Below are positions 1 to 12,696 of a DNA stretch of 64,000 bases, in pieces. This stretch comes from Scilla litardierei. Its lineage: Eukaryota; Streptophyta; Magnoliopsida; Asparagales; Asparagaceae. Each line of letters begins with the position of its first letter. Within the stretch, counting starts at the first letter, position 1. The stretch spans positions 278,559,043-278,623,042 of the forward strand of contig CM061142.1 of NCBI GenBank assembly GCA_030789695.1. Reading direction: 5' to 3'. A program made the translations under genes and the position numbers. The notes beneath the pieces were generated by a model. The model did not search any database. It saw only the letters and a list, made by a program, of their open reading frames with translations, and had not been told where the DNA came from.

Positions 1-55
1 GAGCCTAGTATTCGTCTTCCTCGAGGACGAATAAGAGGTAAGCTTGGGGGATTTT
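1..55 (+). mobile_element. Element A (Athila-like Ty3/gypsy): end of internal region with hairpin and PPT
   Basis: This is the last part of an internal region whose body lies off-window to the left. Positions 10-16 and 26-32 are complementary 7-base arms around TTCCTCGAG, giving a hairpin. It is followed by the purine-rich tract AGCTTGGGGGA (41-51), the plus-strand primer of reverse transcription. The same hairpin-plus-tract layout lies before the 3' LTR of element C at 21382-21424, which supports the Athila-type assignment. Seen directly: motif and layout. Inferred: lineage. Confidence 0.75.
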
Positions 56-83
56 TGATGTGTCCATATTTTCCATTTTTTAT

Positions 84-2570
84 TGTTGGGTTTTCTAGGA
101 CCCTTAGGACACAAAAACTCTATTCCCGTCCTAAGTCGGACGGAACATATACATAAAATGCAGCGGAAAAATTATGTTAATTAATTAACATGCAGCCCAA
201 AGGGAACAGACCCTCTTAGCCAGGATCTCTGCCAACTTGGGGTGGATCTGACCACCCCAAGAGGGATCTAAACTACTGCGAATAATTAAAACGAAAGTTT
301 CTAAAACATACCTGGAATCTTAACCCTGGGGCAGGCAAGATGTTCCGCACCGTCTTCCGAGCCGCTCCCCGTCCCACGTCGAGCCGCTCCTTGAACCGCT
401 CCTCGAACCGCTTCGCATCCCAAGGTGAGCAATCCTCGTGTCGTCAAGCCAACCACGCACTGAAGAAAATTTCACGCGAGTGAAAGCCTTCACAAAGATT
501 TCGGATCCGAATCGGAACTCCTTCGTGGCTTTGCTAGAGCCCTCAGGAGTAAGGCAGAAATGTAGGGAGATAGAGAATATTAATTTAAGCCTAAATCCGA
601 GCGTGCTCCAACATTTATGGGAGATGCTCAGATCTGAAGCTTGGGACGAGTTTTGAGCAGGGGAGCAGACCCCTATTTATATAGGCGGCTGACTGCTCCC
701 CTTTACTCAAAATCCGATGTGGGACTAAATTTAGAGTTAATCAACGCAATTTAGTTTGCCTTTCACAAAGGCTAAACTTCCGTGAATTTTAACTCCCTCA
801 CCGTTGAGCTTCACGATTGATACAACCTATCAATACGAAGGGTATTCAATGGTGAACGCATAGGAAAAAAAACGGCTCGTCAATCCGAGTCTGTTTGACC
901 CTCTAATTGAGTGTCCAAAGTTAAGCCCAAGAGTTGTTTTTCACAAAAACTGAGTCGCCGCCAAAAAATCAGCTCGGGTTCGAAACCCTATGTGTGTGGG
1001 GCCCACCACGCGGCCCCCCATGCTGAAAACAGCCCCAGCCACAGAGGCGCGTGCCAAGCACGCGCCCCTGGGCACCTCAAAGGGCGCACCCTGCAGGGGC
1101 GCAGGCGCCCCCTTAATGGGGCGGGCGCGGGCTGGCGCCCGCTTCCAGTGGGTACCCGTGCCCGATGGTGCGGGTGCAGGCTGGCGCCCGCCCTTAGCGG
1201 GCGCCTGCACCCGGTTAGCCCCCTTTTGATAAAATCAGCCTTTTGGGCTGATCTCAACATGGCCTTGAGGTTTTATTACAGTTTTGGCAATAACTCTTGC
1301 ATTTGGCGTCCGATTTGGACGCCGTTCGAACCTGGGTTTAGACCGAGACATTCCCATCTTACCCATGAACTTTTCCTTGCATTTATATTATTAAATATGG
1401 TCTTAAACTATTTAAGACACATTTAATCTCTTTTGCATCATATGCAAATTAGTCCCCTATCTTAGCTTAAATTGTCATTTACATCAAAATGCAATTTTCG
1501 CTTCCTTTGTATCAAATGCAAATTATTCTCCCTAACTAATTTCAACCTATTACTAGACGAAGGTCACACTCTGTGTGAGACCCCACCGCCTGACCCTTAC
1601 AACAGGTTGGGCTCGAAGCCCTATACGGCAGTGACCACAAGCTGTGGTTGCCGTCCCTGCTTCAGAATCATCATTATGTGGTTGACTCATCGACATGAGT
1701 ATTGTCCGGACCACCCTGACTGTTTTCGTGATGAATTCTGCAGTTTTAGTCTCTTCATCCAAACTATGTCGTGTAGATCAAGTCAAGGGTACGGTCAAAC
1801 TTTCAACCCTAATAACTTGACTCCGGTTAGTTTCTATCGATCTTTGGTCAATTAATGTTGGACTTCTTCCCATACTCTGCGCAAAGATTTTAGTATTTTA
1901 CTAAAGACCGAACTAACTCTACGACACTAACTCCCAATGACTGGGAGAGACGAATCCTCTCTTGGTCATTACTCTCCTCGTACGCTTCAAGTGACACCCA
2001 ATCAAAGACCTTTCGACAGGCCTAGCCTCGAAGCTAGGTCAGTGATCTAAGTGGCACCGTTTACGCACAGGTTCATAAATTGACCTCAAGTCAAAAGACC
2101 AACTTGCCTATCATCACTTAGAGTTATCATTGATAGATTGGTCAATATAACCATATGATAACTCTTGTGGATCGTTCAGTGAAATCATTCTCTAATGAGC
2201 ACATGTGTCTTGTCTTCGACTTCGCCAAGTCAAACGATCATGAGATCATCGCCACCGCTAAACGGTGAAGACTAAGACACAATGGTCTATCCGATGTTTC
2301 GATATCCTTGTCTCGTAGATCTACGACCACAAACCCTTTTAGACTTATGCTACAGAGGGTCAACCATTTCTCCATGATCAAGATACTCATCTCGATACCT
2401 GTTTGACCTTGCATAAAGTCTCAGGACTTTACCTAAGTTAATATCTAATGTTAACTACATTATAATATAACTTAGATAAATTATTTCCAAACAGCTTCTT
2501 GTTATTTCGAACAAGACGTTTGTGCTATTCACACAGAGATAAATAGCCTCGAGGGCATCATTCCTCTTCA
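84..2570 (-). repeat. 3' LTR (element orientation) of the LARD-like element
   Basis: It is 2487 bp long. On the minus strand it starts TGAAGAGG and ends CCCAACA. It is nearly collinear with 6501-8974, with scattered substitutions and small indels (a few percent by eye). A GC-rich block at about 995-1220 is shared by both copies. Open frames across this block (for example 911-1426) are simple-composition readings and are not called as genes. Just right of it, the minus strand shows AAGTGGAAGA at the expected polypurine-tract position. Confidence 0.88.
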
Positions 2571-4032
2571 TCTTCCACTTGCACTCAGGCCCATTTATCC
2601 TGGTATCTTATACCGATTTTACACATAAGTATTCCCGACTTTATGTGGTAGAGTCTTTGGGAGTGGATCTGCTAAAACCGTCTACAGTATAGACTTAAGG
2701 GGTTTCTATGTTCATGTTAGACCAACCATTTGAATCTCATTCAAATAATCACTTGGTCTTTCGGAATCCATAATATTTTTATTTCCTTGGATCTTATCCA
2801 GTTCATCGTACCTTACGATAATAATTTTAAATTAGTGACTGGTCATTTCAAATGGCTCAAATCTATTTCTGATAAAGTGTCAAACCTTTTGATTACTTTG
2901 TCAAAATAAATGTTCTATCCCTTTGATGCCTCGCATGTAATTTATATACTCCCACTGACATTGAAAACTCTCTGGCTAATTCATATAAGTTGGTTTGTCT
3001 AAATCATATTTAAAAAACGAACGTATAATCGAATGTTCCAGTTTTCATGGTCATCATGAGCATTTACATCGAATTTGGTCCGAGTAGATCTGTACACATC
3101 TGCTAGCGAGACGGTTTCAACATAATCCGTTTATAGGAATTATGATGAAAACCGTTCTCGACCAACATGATTGTACTTCACTATTTTCTTTCTGCAACAT
3201 TCTTTCATCTTAAAGATTTACTTGCAGAAAGTGAGGAAACATTTTCCTTGGGCACGTAAACTAAATTCCAAAATTTATTTACGCACACGGACCTATTCTG
3301 CTTGCATCAAGTTATAAATCCGGAGTTACTACTCCGGATTTCATCCTAGAAGTTGACTAAGTCATCATCAATTATGATGTCTAACTCGACTCTTCGTCTC
3401 AGGAGATTCGAGTAATCACACAACTTCCTTTCATTGATTTAATGAATATCTTTTTGATAATGTCCTCATAGAACATTATCAAAACCTAGGCATTATTATC
3501 TGGGTCTTAACCCAGTGGGAGGACTTAACTCAGAGTTACTTGCTATGGATCGCACCAAGTCTAACTAAGTGTGATTCATACCTTTTAACGCACGGATGTG
3601 TTAACAGACTTGACCTGAGAGAAAATCATATTTTCTTTTAATTACGCAAGATTTAATATAGCTAAGTATTTGACATATGATCTAATCGAATTAGTTTAAA
3701 TACTTTAGTCATTTCGTTCTTTATTTTATCAGACTTGTGTTTCATCAAGAACATGTGTCTCAATAAAATATACGAATAACTTATTTTGGTTAATCTAGAC
3801 TCGGGTACATCAGTATGTACGAGACTGAGTTTGACAACTCATTCTCCCACTGTCTTACAAATGGGTTTCGGCCATTATATCTAAGAGGATAAGATTCACA
3901 AGTGTCCGTAGACTTCATAATACAAGAGGTCATACACCTCTTTATGTGACTTGTGAAGCTTACTCTCTCGACAGGGCCTAATCTATTTTACCATATAAGT
4001 TTGTTACTATCTTGTGTATTTATATATTAATA

Positions 4033-4069
<37 letters not shown>

Positions 4070-6485
4070 CGTTATACATATTACTCATTGCTTCAGAAGC
4101 AATGTGACGATATTCGTCAAAATGTGTTAATCTTTTGTATAACAATAATTATGAAATCGTGACATCAGAATATGTCACATTTTCATTTCCTCCTCCTGAT
4201 GCCTTTACTAATGATAAATTAAACTTGTTAACTCGATTGACTTTCCGGAGTGCCTTCTTCCTTTTCTAAATCAAATTTAAATATTAAATAGCCCAACATA
4301 AATGAATAGCTTTGCAAGCATCTCATGTATCCAAACGCATGAGCTTTGCAACAAGTTGCTTGTCTCAAGATCCGGTTGTGATACATAGCCATGCACCGTT
4401 CATGCACTCGTATTCGACTCAAACAGTTTGATCGAATTCTCAAACTTTGCAGATCAAAATTGTTTGTCCATACGACCTTGAGTGTAGCTAGACAAGTTAT
4501 AGGGAGAAACATACTTCGAATATCCTATATGTTCATGTAGCGTGAATTTATTTGTTGGACCCAGAACTTAATGAAATCATATTTCTTAAGTCTGTTCTTT
4601 AGAAGGTCACTTTAATGTCAACGAGAATATAGTTTTAATTCTATCAATTAGAATTTAACTTGATATTCAATTAATCAACCTTTTTGACCAGTTAACTTAT
4701 TTCATTATATTTAGATTCCATTTGTAAACTTAGAACTTACCCTAGTTTAGCATATGTTCAATATTAAATATAGGTAGAATGGCTTTTATCTATCTATATC
4801 CTCCCACTATTTTTACGATCATTTTAAGCCTTAATAATGAACGATTTAATCAAATTAAATTAATGGGTAAGAGGTCCAATCACCCTGAGCCTAACAACCT
4901 TGAGTGTAGCTCAACAAGTTGTTTGACTCTGTAATCGGAAGATTACTCTTAATCGATCATATTAGATATGACCCTCTTATTCGGTTTTTACCCCTAGCCA
5001 TTTGTGATCATGAGTGTGCTCATCCAAATCACAATGGCTAGTCTAGTCGGACCCTTGTTTTCGTGTCTAGCCTGACTTGCCCCGGCGCTCGGTGTATTCA
5101 CGACCCGTCGGTTTGGGTCAGGTCTTAGAATACATCTAGTGTATTTAAGGAGTTGGTTTCTATAAGATTGTCATGTCACAGCTTGAGTGTAGCTCAACAA
5201 CAGTAACGCGGGTCCTATAGTTGCCAACCCCTAAAACAAGGAGGGCTACGGCTAATCTTGAAGAAGATTATTAACGTATTTGACTTAGATATAGTCCAGG
5301 GTGTCATATAATCATGATTCGGGTCATTGCGGTCCAATAGAACACATCCAGGGAATTGACTAAGCCAGGATCACTATCCCTTATAGGGTGATCCAACAAA
5401 CTTAGCCAAGCACATTGACTGGATCATGGTCCATTGAATGAAGCTTGTCATTTTTATATGTGTGACATAGACTAAAAGGCTTTTATTAACAACTAATTAA
5501 TCCTATCAACTAGTTGAATCCTTAAATTCAAAATTTTAGGATTGTTTAATAACTTTTATTAGATCCTTTTCAACTATAAGGTTCACGTGCTACCCTAATC
5601 GATATTAGGATTTTAATAAATTTATTAACATCGCTAAAAGCGAAGTCCTTTAATGAGAATTAATTTCATAACAATTAGAATTAAAAAATCATTAAAGGGA
5701 CTACCCTAATCAGGAATTAGGTCTTGGAGTGTTGTTAATGTTTTATTAAAACAAAGCATGTCATTAGAATTTATCTCATAAATTTTAACGAGTTCTTTAA
5801 TGGCTAACCTAAGAGGTTGTCTTGTGTTATCAAATAAGGGATAAGATGTCATAGCCATTAACATAAAGTTACATTAATTTTTTCGCATAAAATAAAAGTG
5901 TACAACTATTTAACAATTAAATAGACTAATGTTTATCAAATAAACAAGTTTAGCATGCATACTTAAATTTAACATTTAAATTTAAAAATGTGATTTTTAA
6001 ACCATTTTATTTTATCTCATAAAAATAAAAAGCTTGCTTTAAAAAGATCATAAAATTTGCATGCTACTTAAAATATTTATCGCATAAAAATTTAAACTTT
6101 TAAAATCAGTTTTAAAAATATCTCATAAATTTAAAACACCCTTTTAAAAAAAAGTCATGTTTAAAATTTTTATCACATAAAAATATTTAAACATCTAAAA
6201 TCATTTTAAATTTATCGCATAAAGTTTTAAAGTTTTAAAATCAGTTTTAAATATAAATTTAAAACATCATTGTAAAATTTTATGTTTAAAATTTTATCAT
6301 ATAAAATATTTAAACATCTAAAAATCCTTTTAAAATCATCTTTAAAAATATCACATAAATTTAAAAACATTTTAAAAGGGCATCTAGAAACATTTCAAAA
6401 TTATCTCATAACTTTAAAACATTTAAAACAATATTGTAAAAGCATTTCAATTAATTAATCGCGGTCCTAGATCAACATATAGACA
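2571..6485 (-). other. Non-coding interior of the LARD-like element
   Basis: About 3.9 kb of AT-rich DNA without a recognisable protein domain; the longest minus frame (4512-4228, 94 codons) matches nothing I know. It contains an AT dinucleotide run near 4037-4067. Three copies of a short hairpin-like motif with core TTGAGTGTAGCT lie near 4481, 4900 and 5183. From about 5890 to 6450 there are many TTTAAAA-type tracts separated by CATAAA or TCTCATAA, resembling a decayed simple repeat. Confidence 0.7.
4037..4067. repeat. (AT)n microsatellite
   Basis: An uninterrupted run of AT dinucleotides in the interior of the LARD-like element. Nothing suggests a function. Confidence 0.9.
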
Positions 6486-6500
6486 TGGATCTGATACCAA
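6486..6500 (-). other. Primer-binding site, initiator-Met tRNA type
   Basis: On the minus strand, directly after the LTR end ACA, the sequence is TTGGTATCAGATCC. It matches the usual TGGTATCAGAGC site except near its 3' end. It fixes the orientation of the element at 84-8974 as minus. Confidence 0.8.
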
Positions 6501-8974
6501 TGTTGGGTTTTCTAGGACCCTTAGGGCACAAAAACTCTATTCCCGTCCTAAGTAGAACGGAACATAGACATAAAATGCAGCGGAAAAATTATGTTAAGCT
6601 AATTAACATGCAGCCCTAAGGAAACAGACCCTCTTAGCCAGGATCTCTGCCAACTTGGGGTGGATCTGACCACCCCAAGAGGGATCTAAACTACTGCGAA
6701 TAATTAAAACAAAAGCTTCTAAAACATACCCGAAATCTCAACCCTGGGGCGGGCAAGATGTTCCGCACCGTCTTCAGAGCCGCTCCCCGTCCCACGCTGA
6801 GCCGCTCCTCAAACCGCTCCTCGAGCCGCTCCGCATCCTGATGCGAGCAATCCTCGTGTCGTCGAGCCAACCACGCGCCGAAGAAAGTTTCACGCGAGTG
6901 AAAGCCTTCACAAAGATTTCGGATCCGAATCCGAACTCCTTCGTGGCTTTGCTAGAGCCCTCAGGAGTAAGGCAGAAATGTAGGGAGAGAGAATATTAAT
7001 TTAAGCCTAGATCCGAGCGTGCTCTAACATTTATGGGAGACGCTCAGATCTGAAGCTTGGGATGAGTTTTGAGGAGGGGAGCAGACCCCTAATTATATAG
7101 GCGGCTGACTGCTTTCCTTTACTCAAAATCCGATGTGGGACTAAATTTGGAGTTAATCAATTCAATTTAGTTTGCCTTTCACAAAGGCTAAACTTCCGTG
7201 AATTTTAACTCCCTCATCGTTGAGCTTCATGATTGATACAACCTATCAATACGAAGGGTGTTCAACGGTGAACGCATAGGAAAAAACGGCTCGTCAATCC
7301 GAGTCTGTTTGACCCTCCAATTGAGTGTCCAAAGTTAAGCCCAACAGTTGTTTTTCACAAAAACTAAGCCGCCGCCAAAAAATCAGCTCTGGTTCGAAAC
7401 CCTAAGTGTGTAGTGCCCACCGCGCCGCCCCACATGCTGAAAACAGCCCCAGCCACAGGGGCGCATGCAAGCACGCGCCCCTGGGCGCCTCAAAGGGCAC
7501 ACCCTGCAAGGGCGCAGGCGCCCCCCTTAATGGGGCGGGCGCCCGCCTCAGCGGGCTCCCGTGCCCACGCCCGCTGGTGCGGGTGCAAGCTGGCGCCCAC
7601 CCTTAGCGAGCGCCCACACCCGGTTAGCCCCCTTTTGATAAAATCGGCCTTTTGGGCTGATCTCAACATGGGCTTGGGGTTTTATTACAGTTTTGTCCAT
7701 AACTCTTGCGTTTGGCGTCCGATTTGGACGCCGTTCGAACCTGGGTTTAGACCGAGACATTTCCGTCTTACCCATGAACTTTTCCTTGCGTTTATATTAT
7801 TAAATATTGTCTTAAACTATTTAAGACACATTTAATCTCTTTTACATCATATGCAAATTAGTCCCATATCTTAGCTTAAATTGTCATTTGCATCAAAATG
7901 CAATTTTCTCTTCCTTTGCATCAAATGCAAATTATTCTCCCTAACTAATTTCTACCTATTACTAGACGAAGGTCGCACTCTGTGTGACACCCTACAGCCT
8001 GACCCTTACAACAGGTTGGGCTCGAAGCCATATACGGCAGTGACCACGAGCAGTGGTTGCCGTCCCTGCTTCAGAATCATCATTATGTGGTTGACTCATC
8101 GCCATGAGTATTGTCCGGACCACCCTGACTGTTTTCGTGATGAATTCTGCAGTTTTAGTCTCTTCGTCCAAACTATGTCGTGTAGATCGAGTCTAGGATA
8201 CGGTCAAACTATCAACCCCTATAACTTGACTCTGGTTAGTTTCTATCGATCTTTAGTCAATTAATGTTGGACTTCTTCCAACATACTCTGCGCAAAGATT
8301 TTACTAAAGACTGAACTAACTCTACGACACTAACTCCCATTGACCGGGAGAGACGAATCCTCTCTTGGTCATTACTCTCCTCGTACGCTTCAAGTGACAC
8401 CCAATCAAAGACCTTTCGACAGGCCTAGCCTCGAAGCTAGGTCAGTGATCTAAGTGGCACCATTCAAGCACAGGTTCGTAAATTGACCTCAAGTCAAAAG
8501 ACTAACTTGCCTATCATCACTTAGAGTTATCATTGACAGATTGGTCAATATAACCATATGATAACTCTTGTGGATCGTTCAGTGAAATCATTCTCTAATG
8601 AGCACATGTGTCTCGTCTTCGACTTCTCCAAGTCAAACGATTATGAGATCATCACCACCACTAAACGGTGAAGACTAAGGCACAATGGTTTATCCGATGT
8701 TTCGATATCTTTGTCTCAAAGCATCTACGACCGCGAACCCTTTTAGACTTATGCTACAGACGGTCAACCATTTCTCCATGATCGAGATACTCATCTCGAT
8801 ACCTGTTTGACCTTGTATAAAGTCTCAGGACTTTGCCTAAGTTAATATCTAATGTTAACTACATTATAATATAACTTAGATAAATTATTACCAAACAACT
8901 TACTGTTATTTCGAACAAGACGTTTGTGCTATTCACACAGAGATAAATAGCCTCGAGAGCATCATTCCTCTACA
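6501..8974 (-). repeat. 5' LTR (element orientation) of the LARD-like element
   Basis: It is 2474 bp long, a direct repeat of 84-2570. On the minus strand it begins TGTAGAGG and ends CCCAACA, adjoining the primer-binding site at 6486-6500. The TTTAT target duplication follows immediately at 8975-8979. Confidence 0.88.
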
Positions 8975-9264
8975 TTTATAGCATCATTTCATCTCATTTC
9001 ATGTCATATTCGCATCCAAATCCCTTATTTTCATACATATACGCGCTATTAATGCCATATTCGAGTCTCGCATTACTTTTTATACTTGCAGGGATTTTGG
9101 AGCGATTTGGAGCTGATTTGGGATGCGGACACATCCAGCACGTCTAGGACATCATAGGCAAGGCTCTGCAAGAGTTCGACGAGGTTTGGAAGCGGGTAGG
9201 AGGAGAGGAGGACCGAGCGAGAGAAAGGAGTAACAACCAAGGCCCAAGCCACTTTCCCAGGCAA

Positions 9265-9682
9265 CTCGACCCGAGCAGCATTCTGCTGCTCGGTCGATCT
9301 GATATGTGGATTCAGCCAGGAGATGTGCACAAGCCACTCGATCGATTAGAGAGGTGACTCGATCCGAGTCAACTCCACTTCAAGCTTCCTCCATCAGACA
9401 TCCGACTCGACCGAGCAGGACCTACTCGACCCGAGCAGGGAGAGCAAGGTTTTGGACAAAGAATCCAGACTTCCTGACGACTCGACCGAGCAGGACCTAC
9501 TCGACCCAAGCAGGCAGAACAACAATTTGAGGAGAAGCTCCGATCCATTAACGACTCGATCGAGCAGGCAGGCTACTCGACCGAGTATCCCGTGTCTGTT
9601 CCAAGCAGTGCAACAACAAAGTCCATGCCAAGGTGTCTAATTGACCAAGCAGCAGCCTACTCGATCGAGCAGCTGACGCGGC
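9265..9682 (+). repeat. Palindromic motif cluster in element A LTR
   Basis: Repeated copies of CTCGACCGAGCAGG, CTACTCGACCCGAGCAG and the self-complementary core CTCGATCGAG (around 9553 and 9668) fill this stretch. The cluster lies upstream of a TATA-like element at 9747, so in the U3 part of the LTR. Clusters of different sequence but the same position occur in elements C, F and G. Confidence 0.75.
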
Positions 9683-9746
9683 AAGCGATAAGTGGGCCCC
9701 AAACTTCCAGATTTATAGTTTTTTCTTGTGGGGTCCATCTCCTATG

Positions 9747-9754
9747 TATTTAAG
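9747..9754 (+). promoter_or_regulatory. TATA-like box of element A LTR
   Basis: TATTTAAG lies about 65 bp after the palindrome cluster. It is a candidate core promoter; no start site can be shown from sequence alone. Confidence 0.45.
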
Positions 9755-10769
9755 ATGTTTTTCCAGAATTTTTCCAGACGAAAAGTTTTAGATTAAGTTT
9801 TAGTTCTAGTTTTAGTTTAATTGAAGTTTTAGATCTAGCTTTTGGAGATATTGTGCCGACGAAGTAAAAACAACATTTTTATTGCTTGTAATTGTGTGGA
9901 ATCTTTGGATCTTAACTTTCTTATTATTGTCTATTGCGCTACTTGCTTTCGGTATGTAAAAATCTCAACTTTCTTACTTTCTTTATTGCTAATATGAACT
10001 CCTATCTAAAAATCGCTTCTTTCTTTGTTCTATTTGCTATGTCTGAGTAGTCTTATCGAGGGCTAATGGGTTAGCCCTAGTATCTTAGGAAAAAGATGTA
10101 ACGCTGGGATTTTTAGGTTGTGTTGGAAACAAAAGAGGAGTACTTTAGTTGATCCAGCCAAATCCCTAGGAGAACTCGTACTGAGATCATGCACACGGTC
10201 TGTGGAATTGATTAGCTTACGGATTATCCTAAGGATTTAATTAGGGAGTTAGTGGATCCAACCAAGGCTCATGACCATGCCCGGCTTGTGCCTTGAGGGG
10301 ATCCACCGACGAACTATATCACTAAATTGACGGTTACTCAATGATAGCCACCAGAGTACCTCGAAGCTCTAGTCCACGAGAGTAGTACGAGTGGAGAGAC
10401 CAACCCCATAAAACCAATGCAACGTAGGAATCCTAGCCTAACATCGACCTCTGACGGTCCTAGCGGTGATCCCTAAGGCCCTAGTTTCCTTATATTTAAC
10501 CAACAACATCAACCAACAATCTTCCAATCGACTGCGAATTCTTTCAGAGATTTAGAAATATTCTGAGACCCAATACGCCATCACTGTCTCTGTGGGATTC
10601 AAAAAAATTTTATATTATAATTTGCCACCGTCCGCTTGTGGATAGAACCCATAATCGACACTTAGGAACCATACAACGCTTGACGACCGTGACACCGCCA
10701 GGTGGCTTTTAGGTGTAAGTTTTGGGCGCATCACTCCCCCAGGTTATAACCCTCTAAACCTTTCAGGTG

Positions 10770-11707
10770 GATTTGGAAGGAGAGAGGAAATCACAAACCG
10801 ATCCTCGGGAGCCAATTACGTGCAACCGGAGAAGGAGGATATCTACTCGTTTGATCCGTAATTCGGAGGACCCCACTGAAAGAGAATATTATCTCTGCTC
10901 CTCCTCTCCCCAAGTTCAAGCTCCCGGCCCTACCAGCTTATGATGGCAGAGGCGACCCATGGTCGCAAATTCATAAGTATCTGACTGTCATGTTGTTGTA
11001 CGGGGCTGATGAGTCGTACCTTCGTAGAGCCTTCCATGCTACCATGTTCAAAAGGGTAGAAAGATGGTACAAAGGGATATCCCGTGGCTACATCTGCAAG
11101 CAATTCATCGTGGGACGACGTCCTAAGAAGAAGTCCTCCAACCTCTTCTCGCTCAAACAGAACGAGAATGAGTCGATCCGAGCCTTCGTCCAAAGATTCA
11201 ACGACGAGAGACTCGATGTAGAGGAGACACCAGACGTGGCCGTCATAGCGACACTCACCCAGGCGGTCCGAAATAAGCACATGCTAAGGGCCCTCCACCA
11301 GTTCCCCCTAACACCGTCGCAAAAATACTCAACATAACGGATTGGTTCACTTCCTCCAAGGAGGCAGAAGAACCAGCCAAAGCTAATACGAAGGGTACCC
11401 CCTCCCCCCGTAGAGTCACGAGGCGAGAGAAACCAACCTCGAAAACCCCCAACAGGAGTCTCGAGACAAGAGAGCCATGGAAAGGAGCCCTCGAAGAAAG
11501 GAGTGCTCTACATATGCCAAGCCGGTTACTCCTAAGACAGAAGTCCTCATTTACGCCCCACGAGAGGAGCCGATCCAAGAGATAGCAAAGAAGGGGAAAT
11601 ATAAGAAGAGAGACGACCTCAAATTCTACAGATATCACAACGACTATGTGCACGATACCAACGACTGTTGGACTCTCAAAAAAGAGATCGATGCGCTAGT
11701 CAAGTGA
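10770..11707 (+). pseudogene. gag: Element B gag (Retrotrans_gag type), frameshifted
   Basis: Gag would form the capsid-like particle that packages element RNA. The frame read from about 10911 through 10990-11337 has the classic gag core: FKLPALPAYDG, then GRGDPW, MLLYGADE, RRPKKKSSNLFSLKQ, and ESIRAFVQRFNDERL (PF03732 pattern). A frameshift near 11325 moves the reading to a second frame, and another moves it to 11477-11707. That last part has a knuckle-like FYRYHNDYVHDTNDC stretch in place of the usual CRFH..GHDT..C and ends with a stop at 11705. Stops and frame changes make it non-functional. The B-prime copy at 34620-36130 carries matching segments. Confidence 0.8.
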
Positions 11708-12065
11708 GGACACCCCAAGAACACGGCTAACGATCAACCTAGAAAGGAGGGATCCTCGAAGCAGAAGGGCAAGATGACAGGGTCACCCGTCACCAAGTTG
11801 ATCGACTAGCCAGCCACCTAAAGTTCGGGGCGAATAAAGAGGCAATGAACAACAACAGCTCCGACGAAGTTTGGAAACACCTGAACGCCTTTTTGTTTTT
11901 ATGTCACTCTTTTCAATAAAGCATGTCTCTTTTATCAAATAAAGTTTCACTTCCTTAAGCCTTCATGAAATCTACAAAATCTATCCCACCAAAATTCCCT
12001 CTTAAAGGACCCGATCCTCAGGAAAGCATGGGTAAACTGGATTCATGTTGGTGGAATTCACGCAA
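11708..12065 (+). other. Element B sequence between gag and element C insertion
   Basis: No coding frame is recognised. An AATAAA hexamer at 11914-11919 could serve as a polyadenylation signal shortly after gag. The end GTGAC (12066-12070) is the left target duplication of element C. Confidence 0.5.
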
Positions 12066-12310
12066 GTGACTGACGTGCGTTTATATTTCATATATTTGCG
12101 CACATTTTCTTCCGTGTTTTTCCGTATTTTACCGCCGTCTTATATTCATTTTCTCGTGTTTTCTTGTTTTCTTTCACTTTTCCGTGTTTTCTGTATTTTG
12201 CAGGAGTTTACTGGCATAAGGGACATAAAACGACGATATCGCAAGTCCCCGGAGCAACGGGAGGAGTCACGCATGATCCAGGGGGTCAAACGACGATGAT
12301 ATCATCTTTC

Positions 12311-12690
12311 AACCCCTCACCCGGTCGGTTGGTCATCTTCAACCGATCGGGTGATGCACGCGTGCACCACCCGGACGTAGCCTGGAGCTCACAAGAAGTC
12401 ACCTGGTCGGTTCAGTGACCGGGTCAAAAGCCCAAACTCTCTGGAATTCGAAGCTAATTGCCAACCGATTGGGTGACCTTCACCCGATCGGTTCACCTGT
12501 AGCTGAATCTCAAAAGCCAAGACATGAAGATCCAACCGGTCTCCTCACCCGGTCGGCACCAAGATCCAACCGGTCTCATCCATGCTTCAACCGACCGGTT
12601 CATCCTGACCGGGTAAAGTCCCGCATCTCGCTGCCAAAGTTTGAAGCAGGTCACCCGATCGGTTGACTTGTCAACCGATCGGGTGATATC
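12311..12690 (+). repeat. Palindromic motif cluster, element C 5' LTR
   Basis: Many copies of ACCGATCGGGTGA and its complement TCACCCGATCGGT (self-complementary core CCGATCGG), plus variants such as CAACCGGTC and ACCGACCGG. The cluster ends about 10 bp before the TATA box. The 3' LTR carries the same cluster at 21673-22045. Confidence 0.85.
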
Positions 12691-12696
12691 GTTTCC

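Larger units (their letters stand above)
84..8974 (-). mobile_element. Non-autonomous LTR retrotransposon with copia-like ends (LARD-like), complete, TSD TTTAT
   Basis: Two direct repeats of about 2.5 kb (84-2570 and 6501-8974) flank 3.9 kb of AT-rich DNA. The target duplication TTTAT is at 79-83 and 8975-8979. On the minus strand the right LTR is followed by TTGGTATCAGA, a primer-binding site matching the initiator-Met tRNA type used by most Ty1/copia elements, so the element reads right to left. No gag, protease, integrase or RT motif was found in any frame. Large LTRs around a non-coding interior fit a large retrotransposon derivative that depends on another element. It is inserted in the 3' LTR of element A. 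The copia assignment rests only on the PBS and end sequences. Confidence 0.88.
56..10733 (+). mobile_element. Element A 3' LTR, split by a younger insertion
   Basis: The LTR is about 1782 bp, made of 56-83 plus 8980-10733; the middle is the inserted element at 84-8974 with one target duplication. It starts TGATG and ends CATCA (imperfect terminal inversion, compare TGACG/CGTCA in element C). A TTGCAGG motif about 138 bp in is at nearly the same offset as in C. The base after 10733 returns to element B gag-leader sequence, recognised because the same sequence occurs uninterrupted in B-prime near 35690. CTCCC at 10734-10738 is the expected right target duplication; its partner would be off-window. 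Confidence 0.8.

Noticed and set aside
911..1426. 171-codon frame in the LARD-like LTR
   Set aside because: The copy in the other LTR (7406-7835) uses different frames; GC-rich block with multiple overlapping frames on both strands.
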